A stretch of 43,450 nt of DNA from Magnetococcales bacterium WMHbin3 (GTDB taxonomy: Bacteria; Pseudomonadota; Magnetococcia; Magnetococcales; Magnetaquicoccaceae). This document shows, piece after piece, positions 21,938 through 30,575 of this stretch (position 1 is the first letter of the stretch; every line of letters starts with the position of its first letter). Made by a program: the position numbers and the translations under genes. The DNA lies in assembly GCA_002753185.1 (NCBI GenBank), contig PDZX01000033.1:1-43450 (forward strand). The letters are read 5' to 3'. The notes beneath the pieces are model-generated. The model saw only the letters and a program-made list of their open reading frames with translations, was not told where the DNA came from and did not search any database.

Positions 21938-22573
21938 ATGGAAGTGACTGCAGAATTGACCCTGGAAAGCCTTCATCAGGCTTTGAGTGTGATTCGTCAG
22001 GATTATTTAGGGTTGAGGGTTGTGGAGAATGGTAATGAGCGCGTAGGAGATTCCTTGCTTTTACGCGCTTTTTTTAGTCTGAATTATGTGTATGGATTGG
22101 AGATAGAGGATCTTATTCCTGATCAGGTTCCTTTTGAAATAAATAATATACATCATATGATTTGCGAGATGAAGGATGTAATAATAAACAATGAATACAC
22201 AATCATTATGCGAACCGGTCAGAATATGGCCTGCTATGCCAGGGAATATGATGTCAGAGTCGATAAAAATATCGATATCATGAAGCTGGCTTATTGGTAT
22301 GGGCAAGCGGTTACCGAGTTGTTTACCGGTTTGAAAGGGGACATCGCCAAAATCGCCTTGCTGATTTTGATGGATCAGTTTGTTTACAGGTATTCGAAAG
22401 GGCGGAAGATCAACAGTCAGATTTGGAGTAAATTGGCGCATACCATGATCCAGGATAGAGATCGTGACAATTTGGGTCGTTATGGAATTTATATGATTTT
22501 TAAAAATTCTGCTTTGGTTTGTAATGATGACTGTGAACATGGTATAAAAAGTTTTTACCGTTCGCTTCCTTAG
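21938..22573 (+). CDS. Hypothetical AT-rich ORF after atpC
   Basis: A protein of about 211 residues that I do not recognise. The first 30 codons are GC-rich and the rest are AT-rich with Ile, Asn and Tyr, unlike its neighbours, which suggests a transferred gene. No signal peptide or membrane helix is evident; it has a Cys pair-like VCNDDCEHG near the end. I chose ATG 21938; a GTG at 21926 is an alternative and neither has a good ribosome site. It is followed at once by a terminator-like hairpin, so the atp transcript probably ends here. Confidence 0.6.
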   Translation: MEVTAELTLESLHQALSVIRQDYLGLRVVENGNERVGDSLLLRAFFSLNYVYGLEIEDLIPDQVPFEINNIHHMICEMKDVIINNEYTIIMRTGQNMACYAREYDVRVDKNIDIMKLAYWYGQAVTELFTGLKGDIAKIALLILMDQFVYRYSKGRKINSQIWSKLAHTMIQDRDRDNLGRYGIYMIFKNSALVCNDDCEHGIKSFYRSLP

Positions 22574-22580
22574 TGGATGG

Positions 22581-22613
22581 GTCAAAAAAGCTTATGGGCA
22601 AGCTTTTTTTGAC
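22581..22613. terminator. Hairpin ending the atp transcript
   Basis: GTCAAAAAAGCTT, a six-base loop, then AAGCTTTTTTTGAC: a 13-bp stem with one extra T in the right arm. The T-rich right arm and the following ACTTTTT suit a rho-independent terminator; the symmetry allows action in both directions. It begins eight bases after the ORF stop. Confidence 0.7.
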
Positions 22614-22684
22614 GACTTTTTCTTCAATGGATTGTCTGAATATACCATGGATTGCTAACCCCCCATAATCGATACAGGTAGACC

Positions 22685-22921
22685 ATGATGAGCGAGGCAC
22701 TTCCCGAAGCACTATCGAAGGCGTGCTTGGTGGCGATCAAGAAGGGGTTGCCTGCCAAGGGCACATTGCACAACAGTACACCAGAGCATGTGATTGAGCA
22801 AATTCAGCTTGCCTATCAGCAGGGTGATGGGCTGTGTCTGCAAGAAAAGCCTGGGCAATGGCATGCGGGTTATGAAAAATTTTTTGCTGCTTATAAGGCG
22901 CATATCGGTGAAGGCGCGTGA
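22685..22921 (+). CDS. Small hypothetical protein before glmU
   Basis: A 78-residue soluble protein without a recognised family. It has a helix-prone N-terminus (EALPEALSKACLVAIKKGLP) and an aromatic C-terminal half (GQWHAGYEKFFAAYKAH). ATG at 22685 (or 22688) follows an AGGT at six bases. Codon use is plausible for a real gene, but there is no other support. It lies between the terminator hairpin and glmU. Confidence 0.45.
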   Translation: MMSEALPEALSKACLVAIKKGLPAKGTLHNSTPEHVIEQIQLAYQQGDGLCLQEKPGQWHAGYEKFFAAYKAHIGEGA

Positions 22922-22965
22922 TGTCTGTTGGGGGGCGTGATTGAATTGGTCCCTTCAAGGTCAAA

Positions 22966-24363
22966 ATGTCGCACATGAACCGTTGCTCTGTCCTGGTACT
23001 GGCCGCGGGTCAAGGCACCCGGATGCGATCGAGACTTCCGAAGGTATTGCATCGACTGGCCGGAAGGCCTCTGCTGTGGCACATCCTGCGCGCGGTGCGC
23101 GGGATGCGGCCCGATCACCTGGCCGTGGTGACCGGATTCGGCGCGGATCTGGTGGAACGGGAACTGGCCGCGCCGGACATTCATTGGGTGCGGCAGGAGG
23201 AGCGCAGGGGCACGGGGCATGCCGTGATGTGCGCCCTGCCCGTGCTGGAGGGGTTGTCCGGTGAACTGCTGATCCTCAATGGCGATCACCCCCTGGTGGA
23301 GACCGGGGTGTTGGAGGCGTTGCTGGAGGAGCATCGGCGGGAAGGCAATCTCCTGACGCTCTTGTCCACGGTCCTGGAGAAGCCGGACGGCTATGGACGC
23401 GTGGTGCGGGATGCGCGGGGCGGCCTGGCGCGCATCGTCGAGGAGAAGGACGCCGATGCTGCGGTGCGGGCCTTGACCGAGGTCAACACCGGTTTCTATT
23501 GCGTGGACGTGGCGCGCCTGGCGGAATGGTTGGCGCACATCACCGACCAGAATGCCCAGAACGAATATTACTTGCCGGATATCGTCCCCCTGGCCATTGC
23601 CGAGGGTCGCGTGGGGGTGTTGCGGGCGGCGGATGCGGTGGCCTTGTCCGGGGTGAATGACCGGGCGCAGTTGGCCGGGTTGGAGGTGGCCATGCGGGCG
23701 CGGTTGACGGCCCGGTTCATGGCTGCTGGCGTTACGTTCGTGGACCCCGCCTCGTGTTGGCTGGCGGCGGATGTCGAGATCGGGCCGGACACGGTCATCG
23801 AGCCGCAGGTGATGCTAGGTCCGGGGAGCGTGGTCGGGGAGGGGTGTCACATCGGGCCGTTCTGTCGGATTCAGGAGAGTCTCATCGGTTCGGGTACGCG
23901 TGTTCATGCGTTTTGTCATTTGGATGGGGCCGTGATCGAGGGGGCGAGCGAGATTGGGCCGTATGCCCGTTTGCGGCCAGGGACGCAACTTGCGAGTCGC
24001 GCCAAGGTCGGCAATTTTTGCGAGTTGAAGAAGGCCGTGATTGGCGAGGGGTCGAAGGTCAATCATTTGAGTTACATTGGCGATGCCGAGGTGGGGAGTG
24101 GGGTCAACGTCGGGGCAGGGACGATTACCTGCAATTACGATGGGGTACACAAGCATCGGACGGTGATCGAGGATCATGTTTTCGTGGGTTCCGATGTGCA
24201 GTTCGTCGCGCCGGTGCGGGTTGGCGCGGGCGCGACCATCGGAGCCGGGACCACGGTGACCAGGGACGTGCCCGCCGCTGCGTTGGCGGTCTCCCGCACG
24301 GCACAGACCCACATCGAGAGGTGGGCAGAAAAAAAGGCGCGCTTTGTCAAGAAGGATCCATAA
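22966..24363 (+). CDS. glmU: Bifunctional GlmU: N-acetylglucosamine-1-P uridylyltransferase / glucosamine-1-P acetyltransferase
   Basis: A 465-residue cytoplasmic enzyme that acetylates glucosamine-1-P and then makes UDP-GlcNAc, the precursor of peptidoglycan and lipid A. The uridylyltransferase domain has VLAAGQGTRMRSRLPKVLH at the start and NGDHPL (usually GDxPL) for metal binding. The acetyltransferase domain is a left-handed beta helix with RLRPGTQLAS, GNFCELKKAVIGEG, the catalytic His in NHLSYIGDA and AGTITCNYDG. AAGG lies a few bases before the ATG. It is 31 bases before glmS, giving the usual atp-glmU-glmS neighbourhood with an insertion. Confidence 0.97.
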   Translation: MSHMNRCSVLVLAAGQGTRMRSRLPKVLHRLAGRPLLWHILRAVRGMRPDHLAVVTGFGADLVERELAAPDIHWVRQEERRGTGHAVMCALPVLEGLSGELLILNGDHPLVETGVLEALLEEHRREGNLLTLLSTVLEKPDGYGRVVRDARGGLARIVEEKDADAAVRALTEVNTGFYCVDVARLAEWLAHITDQNAQNEYYLPDIVPLAIAEGRVGVLRAADAVALSGVNDRAQLAGLEVAMRARLTARFMAAGVTFVDPASCWLAADVEIGPDTVIEPQVMLGPGSVVGEGCHIGPFCRIQESLIGSGTRVHAFCHLDGAVIEGASEIGPYARLRPGTQLASRAKVGNFCELKKAVIGEGSKVNHLSYIGDAEVGSGVNVGAGTITCNYDGVHKHRTVIEDHVFVGSDVQFVAPVRVGAGATIGAGTTVTRDVPAAALAVSRTAQTHIERWAEKKARFVKKDP

Positions 24364-24394
24364 ACCACAACTCGCCTGGTAAGGGATCGAGACC

Positions 24395-26221
24395 ATGTGC
24401 GGCATTATCGGTGTCATCGGTGAACGCAACGCCACCCCCATCCTGGTGGAAGGACTCAGACGGCTCGAATACCGGGGATACGACTCCGCCGGCATCGCCG
24501 TCCTGGCCCGCGACGGGGAGCTGCTCATCACCCGCTCCAAGGGGAAATTGATCCATCTGGAAGAAAAACTGGCGGAATCCCCCGTGACCGGCTACGTCGG
24601 CATCGGCCATACCCGCTGGGCCACCCACGGCCCCCCCACCGAACAGAACGCCCACCCTCACCTCACCCGCCGTACGGCGGTGGTGCATAACGGCATCATC
24701 GAAAACTACCAGGAGTTGCGCCGGGAGCTGCAAGGCCAAGGGGTCACCTTTGCCTCGGATACCGATACCGAGGTGATTCCCCACCTCATCGACCGGGAAC
24801 TGGATCGGGGCCTGGACCCCGCAACGGCGGTGCGCATGGCCATGCGCCGCCTGCACGGCGCCTTCGCCCTGGGGATCCTGATCCGCGACATCAACCTCCT
24901 CATCGCGGTACGGCGCGGCTCCCCCCTCATCCTCGGCCTGGGCGAAGGCGAAAACTTCATCGCCTCGGATGCCACCCCACTGGTCCCTTATACCCGTCGC
25001 ATGGTCTACCTGAACGACGATGACCTGGTGATCCTCACCAGGGAACGGGCCGAAATCCTCGACGTCAACGGCAATTCTGTCACGCGCCCGGTCAAGATCT
25101 CCTTGGTCAACGCCGATCTCACCGACAAATGGCCCTATCGCCATTTCATGCAGAAGGAGATCTTCGAACAACCCACGGCCCTGGCAGAGACCCTCAAGGG
25201 ATTGATCAACCCCTCGGAACAGACCGTGGACCTCCACGAGATGGAAGGGGCCATCGACGCGTCACAAGTGGCGGCGGTCAACATCATCGCCTGCGGCACC
25301 TCCTACCACTCCGGACTGGTGGCGGCCTACTGGCTGGAATCCCTGGCCCATCTGCCGGTCAGCGTCCATATCGCTTCGGAATACCGCTACCGGGAACCCC
25401 CCTCCCTGCCGGGAGCCATCACGGTGGTGGTCTCGCAAAGCGGCGAAACCGCCGATACCCTGGCCGCGTTGCGCTTTGCCCGCTCCCAGGGCGAGAAGGT
25501 CCTGGCCATCGTCAACGTGCCGGAGTCCACCATGGCCAGGGAGGCGGACGCGGTGCTCTACACCCAGGCCGGCCCGGAAATCGGCGTGGCCTCCACCAAG
25601 GCCTTCACCACCCAACTGGCGGTGCTGGCCTGTCTGACCCTCTCCCTCGCCCGCGCCAAGGGACGGCTGAGCCGGGAACAGGAGACGGCATGGGTCGCGG
25701 AACTGGTGCGCATCCCGGCCCGCCTGGAACAGGTGCTGCTCCACGACGAGGTGGTGCAGCAGATCGCCGGTCATTTCATGAATGCCAGGGGCTTCCTGTT
25801 CATGGGTCGCGGCACCTGCTTTCCCATCGCCCTGGAAGGCGCATTGAAATTGAAGGAAATCTCCTACATCCACGCCGAAGGGTACGCCGCCGGCGAGATG
25901 AAACACGGCCCCATCGCCCTCATCGACGCCCACCTCCCGGTGGTGGCGGTCGCCCCCAGGGATCCGCTGTTCGACAAACTGGTCAGCAACCTGGAAGAGG
26001 CCCGCGCCAGGGGAGGACGCCTGGTGGTGATCACCACCGACTCCGACGCCCAACCCCCCTTCCGGGCCGATCATGTCATCCCCATGCCGGAGTGCGGCGC
26101 CCTGGCCGCCCCAATTCTGTACGTGGTGCCCCTGCAACTGCTCGCCTACCACATCGCCACCCTCAAGGGCACGGACGTGGACCAGCCCCGCAACCTGGCC
26201 AAGAGCGTCACCGTGGAATAG
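24395..26221 (+). CDS. glmS: Glutamine--fructose-6-phosphate aminotransferase
   Basis: A 608-residue enzyme making glucosamine-6-P from fructose-6-P and glutamine. It is the first step toward UDP-GlcNAc. The class II glutaminase domain begins directly with Cys2 (MCGIIGVIGERN) and has GHTRWATHG and HNGIIENYQ. Two SIS domains follow, with ACGTSYHSG, VSQSGETADT and the C-terminal DQPRNLAKSVTVE. The protein is full length. No ribozyme-like or other leader is visible in the short gap after glmU. Confidence 0.98.
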   Translation: MCGIIGVIGERNATPILVEGLRRLEYRGYDSAGIAVLARDGELLITRSKGKLIHLEEKLAESPVTGYVGIGHTRWATHGPPTEQNAHPHLTRRTAVVHNGIIENYQELRRELQGQGVTFASDTDTEVIPHLIDRELDRGLDPATAVRMAMRRLHGAFALGILIRDINLLIAVRRGSPLILGLGEGENFIASDATPLVPYTRRMVYLNDDDLVILTRERAEILDVNGNSVTRPVKISLVNADLTDKWPYRHFMQKEIFEQPTALAETLKGLINPSEQTVDLHEMEGAIDASQVAAVNIIACGTSYHSGLVAAYWLESLAHLPVSVHIASEYRYREPPSLPGAITVVVSQSGETADTLAALRFARSQGEKVLAIVNVPESTMAREADAVLYTQAGPEIGVASTKAFTTQLAVLACLTLSLARAKGRLSREQETAWVAELVRIPARLEQVLLHDEVVQQIAGHFMNARGFLFMGRGTCFPIALEGALKLKEISYIHAEGYAAGEMKHGPIALIDAHLPVVAVAPRDPLFDKLVSNLEEARARGGRLVVITTDSDAQPPFRADHVIPMPECGALAAPILYVVPLQLLAYHIATLKGTDVDQPRNLAKSVTVE

Positions 26222-26239
26222 ACACGGTCCTTTGCCCGG

Positions 26240-28018
26240 TCACAGGCGCACCACCCGGTTGCGACCCGTGGACTTGGCCCGATACAGGGCCGTGTCCGCC
26301 CGCTCCATCGCCTTTTCCATGGCCTCCCCCACCTGGCGGCTGGCAATGCCGCAACTGATGGTCACGGTGCGTGCTTCCATGGGAGGCGCGAAACGCTGCC
26401 GCGCCACCCGCTCGCGAATCCGTTCCGCCACCTCGTTGGCGATCTTCTCGGTAGTCGCAATGAGAAATATAAAAAACTCCTCCCCGCCCAGGCGTACCGG
26501 AATGTCCTCGTTGCGCACCCCCTCGGCCAGGATCCGCGCCACGATGCGCAGAACTTCATCCCCCATGGCATGCCCGTAGGTGTCGTTGATCGATTTGAAG
26601 TGATCGATGTCGAAGGCCAGGATCGTGATGCTGGAGGCGGGATCCCGGTCGTGAATGCGGCACAGCCGGGCAAGGGCCTCGTGCATGTAGTAGCGGGTGT
26701 ACAGATTGGTGAGGGGATCGCGGATGGAACGTTCGTAGTTTTCCTTTTGCGTCATGTCCATGATCCGCAAAATGATCTCGCGTTCCACGGCCACTCCGAG
26801 GGGGATGCTCAACTGGGTGAGGATGTGGGCCATCTCGTCGTCCATGGCCAGCATTCCGGTCAGCCGGAAGAGGACCACGGCCTGCACCAGATCGTTGTGC
26901 GGCGCAAAGAGGGGCAGCACCAGCCCGTGCAAAATCGCCACATCGCCAGGGGTGCCAGGATAGGGGGTGATGAGATAGGGACCGGCATGATTGCTGTGCC
27001 AGTGGTCGCGATGCATGCCAAGAAATGTCCGGCACTCCGGGGGAGGCGCGGCGAGGACACCATGGAAACCGTTTTCCGGAGCCAGGTGCAGCGTCGCGCC
27101 GGTATCGGTCAGGGCGTAGAACTCCAGATCGGTCACCGGGATCAGGGGTTTGGCCAGTTCCAGGATGCGGCTGGCAACCTCGCTGAAATCCCGATGGATG
27201 ACCAGCGAATGCAACATCTCCCGCAACATGCGGTTGAGATTGGAAAGGCGCTGGTAGTCGGAGTTGGTGCGCGTGAGCAAAAACAGCCCGCATTCGAGAT
27301 TCTTGAGCGCCTGGAAGGCCGTGGCGACCAGGGGCGGTCGGAGGATGGCACCGTGCTGGGGCGCGATGAGACGCACCGGCAGGCTTTCCAGATGGCTCAG
27401 GCCGTGGCGCAGAATCTCCTGGCTGGGCATGTAGTGTTCATGAAAGGCGCGGATCCCCTCCAGGATGGTCTCGTCCTGGGCGAAGAGGGGGGTGTCGTGG
27501 GCGATGGCGCCGAAGATGTCGCTGGAAAAGAGGGTCCCGCTGGCAGGCTCGAAGGTGCAGAAGGCCCCACTGAAATGCAGGTACGGCGTGAAGACGAATT
27601 GCAACTCCCGCCCGCCGAGATCCAGACGCCAGTTGCGCTGCTCGACACAGGCGAGCGGCAGGCGTTGCAGCGCCAGGTGCCTGAGCAGGGCATTGGCCCG
27701 CCAATGGCTGAGAATGATGGCGTCCTCGCGGGTGACGAGCCGGTCGAGACTGGGGAGAATGCCGGTGATGTCCGGGTCCTGATGGTGACAGATGAAATAG
27801 CGGATCCGCTCCAGGGGGATGACCTCCCGGATCTTGCGCAGGGTGGTGTCGAAGGTGAGCGCGGAACCGGGATCCAACAGCACCGATTGATCGCCGTGCT
27901 CGATCAGGTAGCTGTGGCATTGAAAGGGGTCGTCCGGGAAGTGATGCCCCACCCACCAGATGCGCGGGGCGATCTCGATGGCGTGTTCGAGATCCGGGTG
28001 CGTCGATGGGTGGGACAT
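26240..28018 (-). CDS. Diguanylate cyclase with metallo-beta-lactamase (ODP-like) and GAF-like sensor domains
   Basis: A 592-residue protein. Residues about 10-250 form a metallo-beta-lactamase fold of the flavodiiron/ODP type, with HHQDPDITG near residue 77, HFSGAF, FSSDIFGA and PQHGAI. In related proteins these positions bind a diiron centre that senses oxygen. Residues about 270-420 resemble a GAF domain. The C-terminal GGDEF domain has FDIDHFKSINDTYGHAMGDE and a GGEEF active site. RNED five residues before it is an RxxD product-inhibition site, so it should make cyclic-di-GMP and be inhibited by it. It is last in the purD-purE-tsaC run, 36 bp after tsaC. The oxygen-sensing role is inferred from family. 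Confidence 0.85.
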   Translation of the reverse strand: MSHPSTHPDLEHAIEIAPRIWWVGHHFPDDPFQCHSYLIEHGDQSVLLDPGSALTFDTTLRKIREVIPLERIRYFICHHQDPDITGILPSLDRLVTREDAIILSHWRANALLRHLALQRLPLACVEQRNWRLDLGGRELQFVFTPYLHFSGAFCTFEPASGTLFSSDIFGAIAHDTPLFAQDETILEGIRAFHEHYMPSQEILRHGLSHLESLPVRLIAPQHGAILRPPLVATAFQALKNLECGLFLLTRTNSDYQRLSNLNRMLREMLHSLVIHRDFSEVASRILELAKPLIPVTDLEFYALTDTGATLHLAPENGFHGVLAAPPPECRTFLGMHRDHWHSNHAGPYLITPYPGTPGDVAILHGLVLPLFAPHNDLVQAVVLFRLTGMLAMDDEMAHILTQLSIPLGVAVEREIILRIMDMTQKENYERSIRDPLTNLYTRYYMHEALARLCRIHDRDPASSITILAFDIDHFKSINDTYGHAMGDEVLRIVARILAEGVRNEDIPVRLGGEEFFIFLIATTEKIANEVAERIRERVARQRFAPPMEARTVTISCGIASRQVGEAMEKAMERADTALYRAKSTGRNRVVRL

Positions 28019-28054
28019 GGCGGTGCCTCCTTCGGGTCGGGGCGGTTCGGAGTA

Positions 28055-28642
28055 TCATGACAGGCGCACCTGGAGCGCTTCCGCCGGGATGGCGCCCGCG
28101 CGCAACAGGGTGACCCGTTCCCCCTCGACCCGCAGCAGGGTGGAAGGGAGTCCATCCGACCGGATGGAGCCGTCGATGACCAGAAGCGCCTCATCGGGCC
28201 AGAGGGCGCGCACCTCCTCGGCGCGGGCAGGGGTGGGCTGGCCGGAACGATTGGCGCTGGTGGAGACCAGGGGCCGTTGCCACAGGGCCATCAGGGCCAT
28301 CACCTGGGGGGCGGGGGAGACCCGCGCGGCGATGAAGCCGGTTCCCCCCGTCAGATGGGATGGCAGATGCAGCCGCGCGGGCAGCGCCAAGGTCAACGGC
28401 CCTGGCCAGAAGCGCGCCATCAGGTCGCGTGCCACCGGCGAGGGGGGGAGGATCAACGGTTCCAGCCGCGCCAAGTCCGGGACCAGCAGGATCAACCCCT
28501 TTTCTGGCGAGCGCCCCTTCATGGCCAGCAGGCGCGCCACGGCCCCCGGATGCTCCGGGTCGATGGAGAGGCCGAAGAGGGTTTCCGTGGCCAGGGCGAT
28601 CACCTCGCCCCGGCGCAGGGCGTCCACAGCGGCTTGCGACAC
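28055..28642 (-). CDS. tsaC: L-threonylcarbamoyladenylate synthase (YrdC/TsaC)
   Basis: A 195-residue YrdC-domain protein that makes the threonylcarbamoyl-AMP used for t6A modification of ANN-decoding tRNAs. Visible signatures: GEVIALATETLFGLSIDP, KGRSPEKGLILLV, FWPGPLTLAL and VSTSANRSGQP. It lacks the C-terminal Sua5 domain. The family motif PTDTVYGL is changed to ATETLFGL, which is within known variation. It lies six bases after purE in the same operon. Confidence 0.92.
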   Translation of the reverse strand: MSQAAVDALRRGEVIALATETLFGLSIDPEHPGAVARLLAMKGRSPEKGLILLVPDLARLEPLILPPSPVARDLMARFWPGPLTLALPARLHLPSHLTGGTGFIAARVSPAPQVMALMALWQRPLVSTSANRSGQPTPARAEEVRALWPDEALLVIDGSIRSDGLPSTLLRVEGERVTLLRAGAIPAEALQVRLS

Positions 28643-28648
28643 GGCTGA

Positions 28649-29161
28649 TCAGATCTCGCTCAAGTGCAGCCGTTCGTTTTTGAGGATGACCTCTTCGGCC
28701 ATTTTGGCCTTGTATTTTTCCAGTTCTCCGGCAATGGCGGCATCCCCCAATGCCAGGATGCGCAGGGCGAACAAAGCAGCATTTTTCGCCCCGGCCTTGC
28801 CGATGGCCATGGTGGCCACGGGAATCCCTCCCGGCATCTGCACCGTGGAGAGCAGGGCATCCATCCCCTGGAGATCCGTGGCGGCCAGGGGCACGCCGAT
28901 CACCGGCAGATTGGAGATCGCCGCTACCACCCCGGCCAGATGCGCTGCGGCCCCGGCCCCGACTATTAAAATACGCACCCCGCGCTTGTGCGCCGTCGAG
29001 GCATATTCGTGGGTCCGCTCCGGCGTGCGGTGCGCCGAGGTGACCAGCATCTCGAAGGGCACGGAAAACGCCTTGAGCACCTTGCCCGCCTCCTTCATCA
29101 CCTCCCAGTCCGAATCGGACCCCATGAGGATTCCCACCAACGGGGTTGTGTCATTGATCAT
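28649..29161 (-). CDS. purE: N5-carboxyaminoimidazole ribonucleotide mutase
   Basis: A 170-residue class I PurE, which converts N5-CAIR to CAIR in purine synthesis. Motifs: MGSDSDWEVM near the start, SAHRTPERT, VGAGAAAHLAGVVAA and the conserved TVQMPGGIPVATMAIGKAG. The start ATG overlaps the purD stop as ATGA. purK, the usual partner of class I PurE, is not in the window. Confidence 0.96.
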   Translation of the reverse strand: MINDTTPLVGILMGSDSDWEVMKEAGKVLKAFSVPFEMLVTSAHRTPERTHEYASTAHKRGVRILIVGAGAAAHLAGVVAAISNLPVIGVPLAATDLQGMDALLSTVQMPGGIPVATMAIGKAGAKNAALFALRILALGDAAIAGELEKYKAKMAEEVILKNERLHLSEI

Positions 29162-30447
29162 GGTTTCTTCTCCAGTGCCACGGCCCGATATCCGATGTCC
29201 CGGCGGAATTGCGCTCCCTCCCAGGAGATCCGCTCCACCGCCTCATAGGCAAGGCGTTGCGCCTCGGCAACCCCGTGCCCCAACGCCGTGACCCCCAACA
29301 CCCGACCCCCGGCGGTCACGACCACGCCGTTTTCCTGGCGCGTTCCGGCATGAAACACCTCTATGTCCGGTAACTGCGCGGCAGCATCCAGACCGCGGAT
29401 CGCATCCCCCTTCGGCGAGGCGTCCGGATACCCCCGGGCCGCCATCACCACGCACAACGCCGCGCGCTCATCCCACTCCACCCGCATTCCCTCCAGGGAG
29501 CCATTGGCGCAGGCCAGCAAGAAGGGCATGATATCGGATTGCATCCGCATGAGCAAAGGCTGGCATTCCGGATCTCCGAAACGCACATTGAACTCCAGGA
29601 CCCGCAGCGCATCGCCATCGATCATCAGACCGGCGTAGAGAATGCCCCGGTAGGGATACCCCTCCATCGCCATGGCGCGCACCGTGGGCAAAAGAATCTC
29701 TTCCACCGCGCGTTGGGTCAAAGCCGGGGTCAGGCAGGGGGCCGGGGAATAGGCCCCCATGCCGCCGGTATTGGGACCGCGATCCCCGTCGAAAATCGCC
29801 TTGTGATCCTGGGCGCCCGCCAGGGGCAACACCCGCTCCCCGTCCACGAAGGCGAGCAGCGACGCCTCCTCGCCGCGCAGAAAACCCTCCACCACCATCT
29901 CGTCGCCAGCCGCGCCGAACTCCCGTTGCACCATGATCCGTTCCAGCGCCTCCATGGCCTCCTCCAGGGTGGAACAGACGATCGCCCCCTTGCCGGCAGC
30001 CAGCCCGGAGGTCTTGACCACGATGGGCGCGCCCTGCTCCCGTATGTAGGCGCGCGCCGCCTCCGCGTCGCGAAAGGTCCGGTAGGGGGCGGTGGGAATG
30101 GCATGCCGGGCCAGCAGATCCTTCATGAAGACCTTCGATCCCTCCAGGGCCGCCGCCGCCCGCGACGGGCCGAACACCGCGATGCCCATGGCCCGCAGGG
30201 TGTCGGAAAGGCCCAGGGTCAACGGGGTCTCCGGCCCCACCACCACCAGATCCACCTGGCGCTCGCTGGCGAAGCGGGTCAGCGCCTCCACCTCCTCGAC
30301 CCCGATCGGCACGCATTCGGCCAGCGCCGCGATGCCCGGATTGCCGGGCGCGCACCACAAACGGCTCACCAGCGGGGAGCGGGCGATTTTCCAGGCCAGG
30401 GCGTGTTCCCGTCCACCCCCGCCGATCAGCAATACCTGCATACCCAT
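29158..30447 (-). CDS. purD: Phosphoribosylamine--glycine ligase
   Basis: A 429-residue ATP-grasp enzyme joining glycine to phosphoribosylamine. It begins with the conserved VLLIGGGGREHALAWKIA. ATP-grasp elements include GPSRAAAALEGSK, SGLAAGKGAIVC and the metal-binding LEFNVRFGDPECQPLL near residue 280. ATG at 30447 has AAGGAG seven bases upstream. The frame to 30471 is not needed. First gene of the minus-strand operon, divergent from the PAS kinase with 128 bp between. Confidence 0.96.
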   Translation of the reverse strand: MGMQVLLIGGGGREHALAWKIARSPLVSRLWCAPGNPGIAALAECVPIGVEEVEALTRFASERQVDLVVVGPETPLTLGLSDTLRAMGIAVFGPSRAAAALEGSKVFMKDLLARHAIPTAPYRTFRDAEAARAYIREQGAPIVVKTSGLAAGKGAIVCSTLEEAMEALERIMVQREFGAAGDEMVVEGFLRGEEASLLAFVDGERVLPLAGAQDHKAIFDGDRGPNTGGMGAYSPAPCLTPALTQRAVEEILLPTVRAMAMEGYPYRGILYAGLMIDGDALRVLEFNVRFGDPECQPLLMRMQSDIMPFLLACANGSLEGMRVEWDERAALCVVMAARGYPDASPKGDAIRGLDAAAQLPDIEVFHAGTRQENGVVVTAGGRVLGVTALGHGVAEAQRLAYEAVERISWEGAQFRRDIGYRAVALEKKP

Positions 30448-30575
30448 GCGCGTACTCCTTGTCGCAACCAAGACTTCATTTTACTGGACGACCCGATTCG
30501 ATTAATGCAAAACTGTGCGCGCAAGTCCAGTGTTTCAATGGCAATGGCGTTTTTTCGTCAGGATCGGACCAGAAC

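Noticed and set aside
24364..24394. glmS ribozyme or riboswitch
   Set aside because: The gap to glmU is only 31 bases, too short for a ribozyme, and the element is typical of Gram-positive bacteria.
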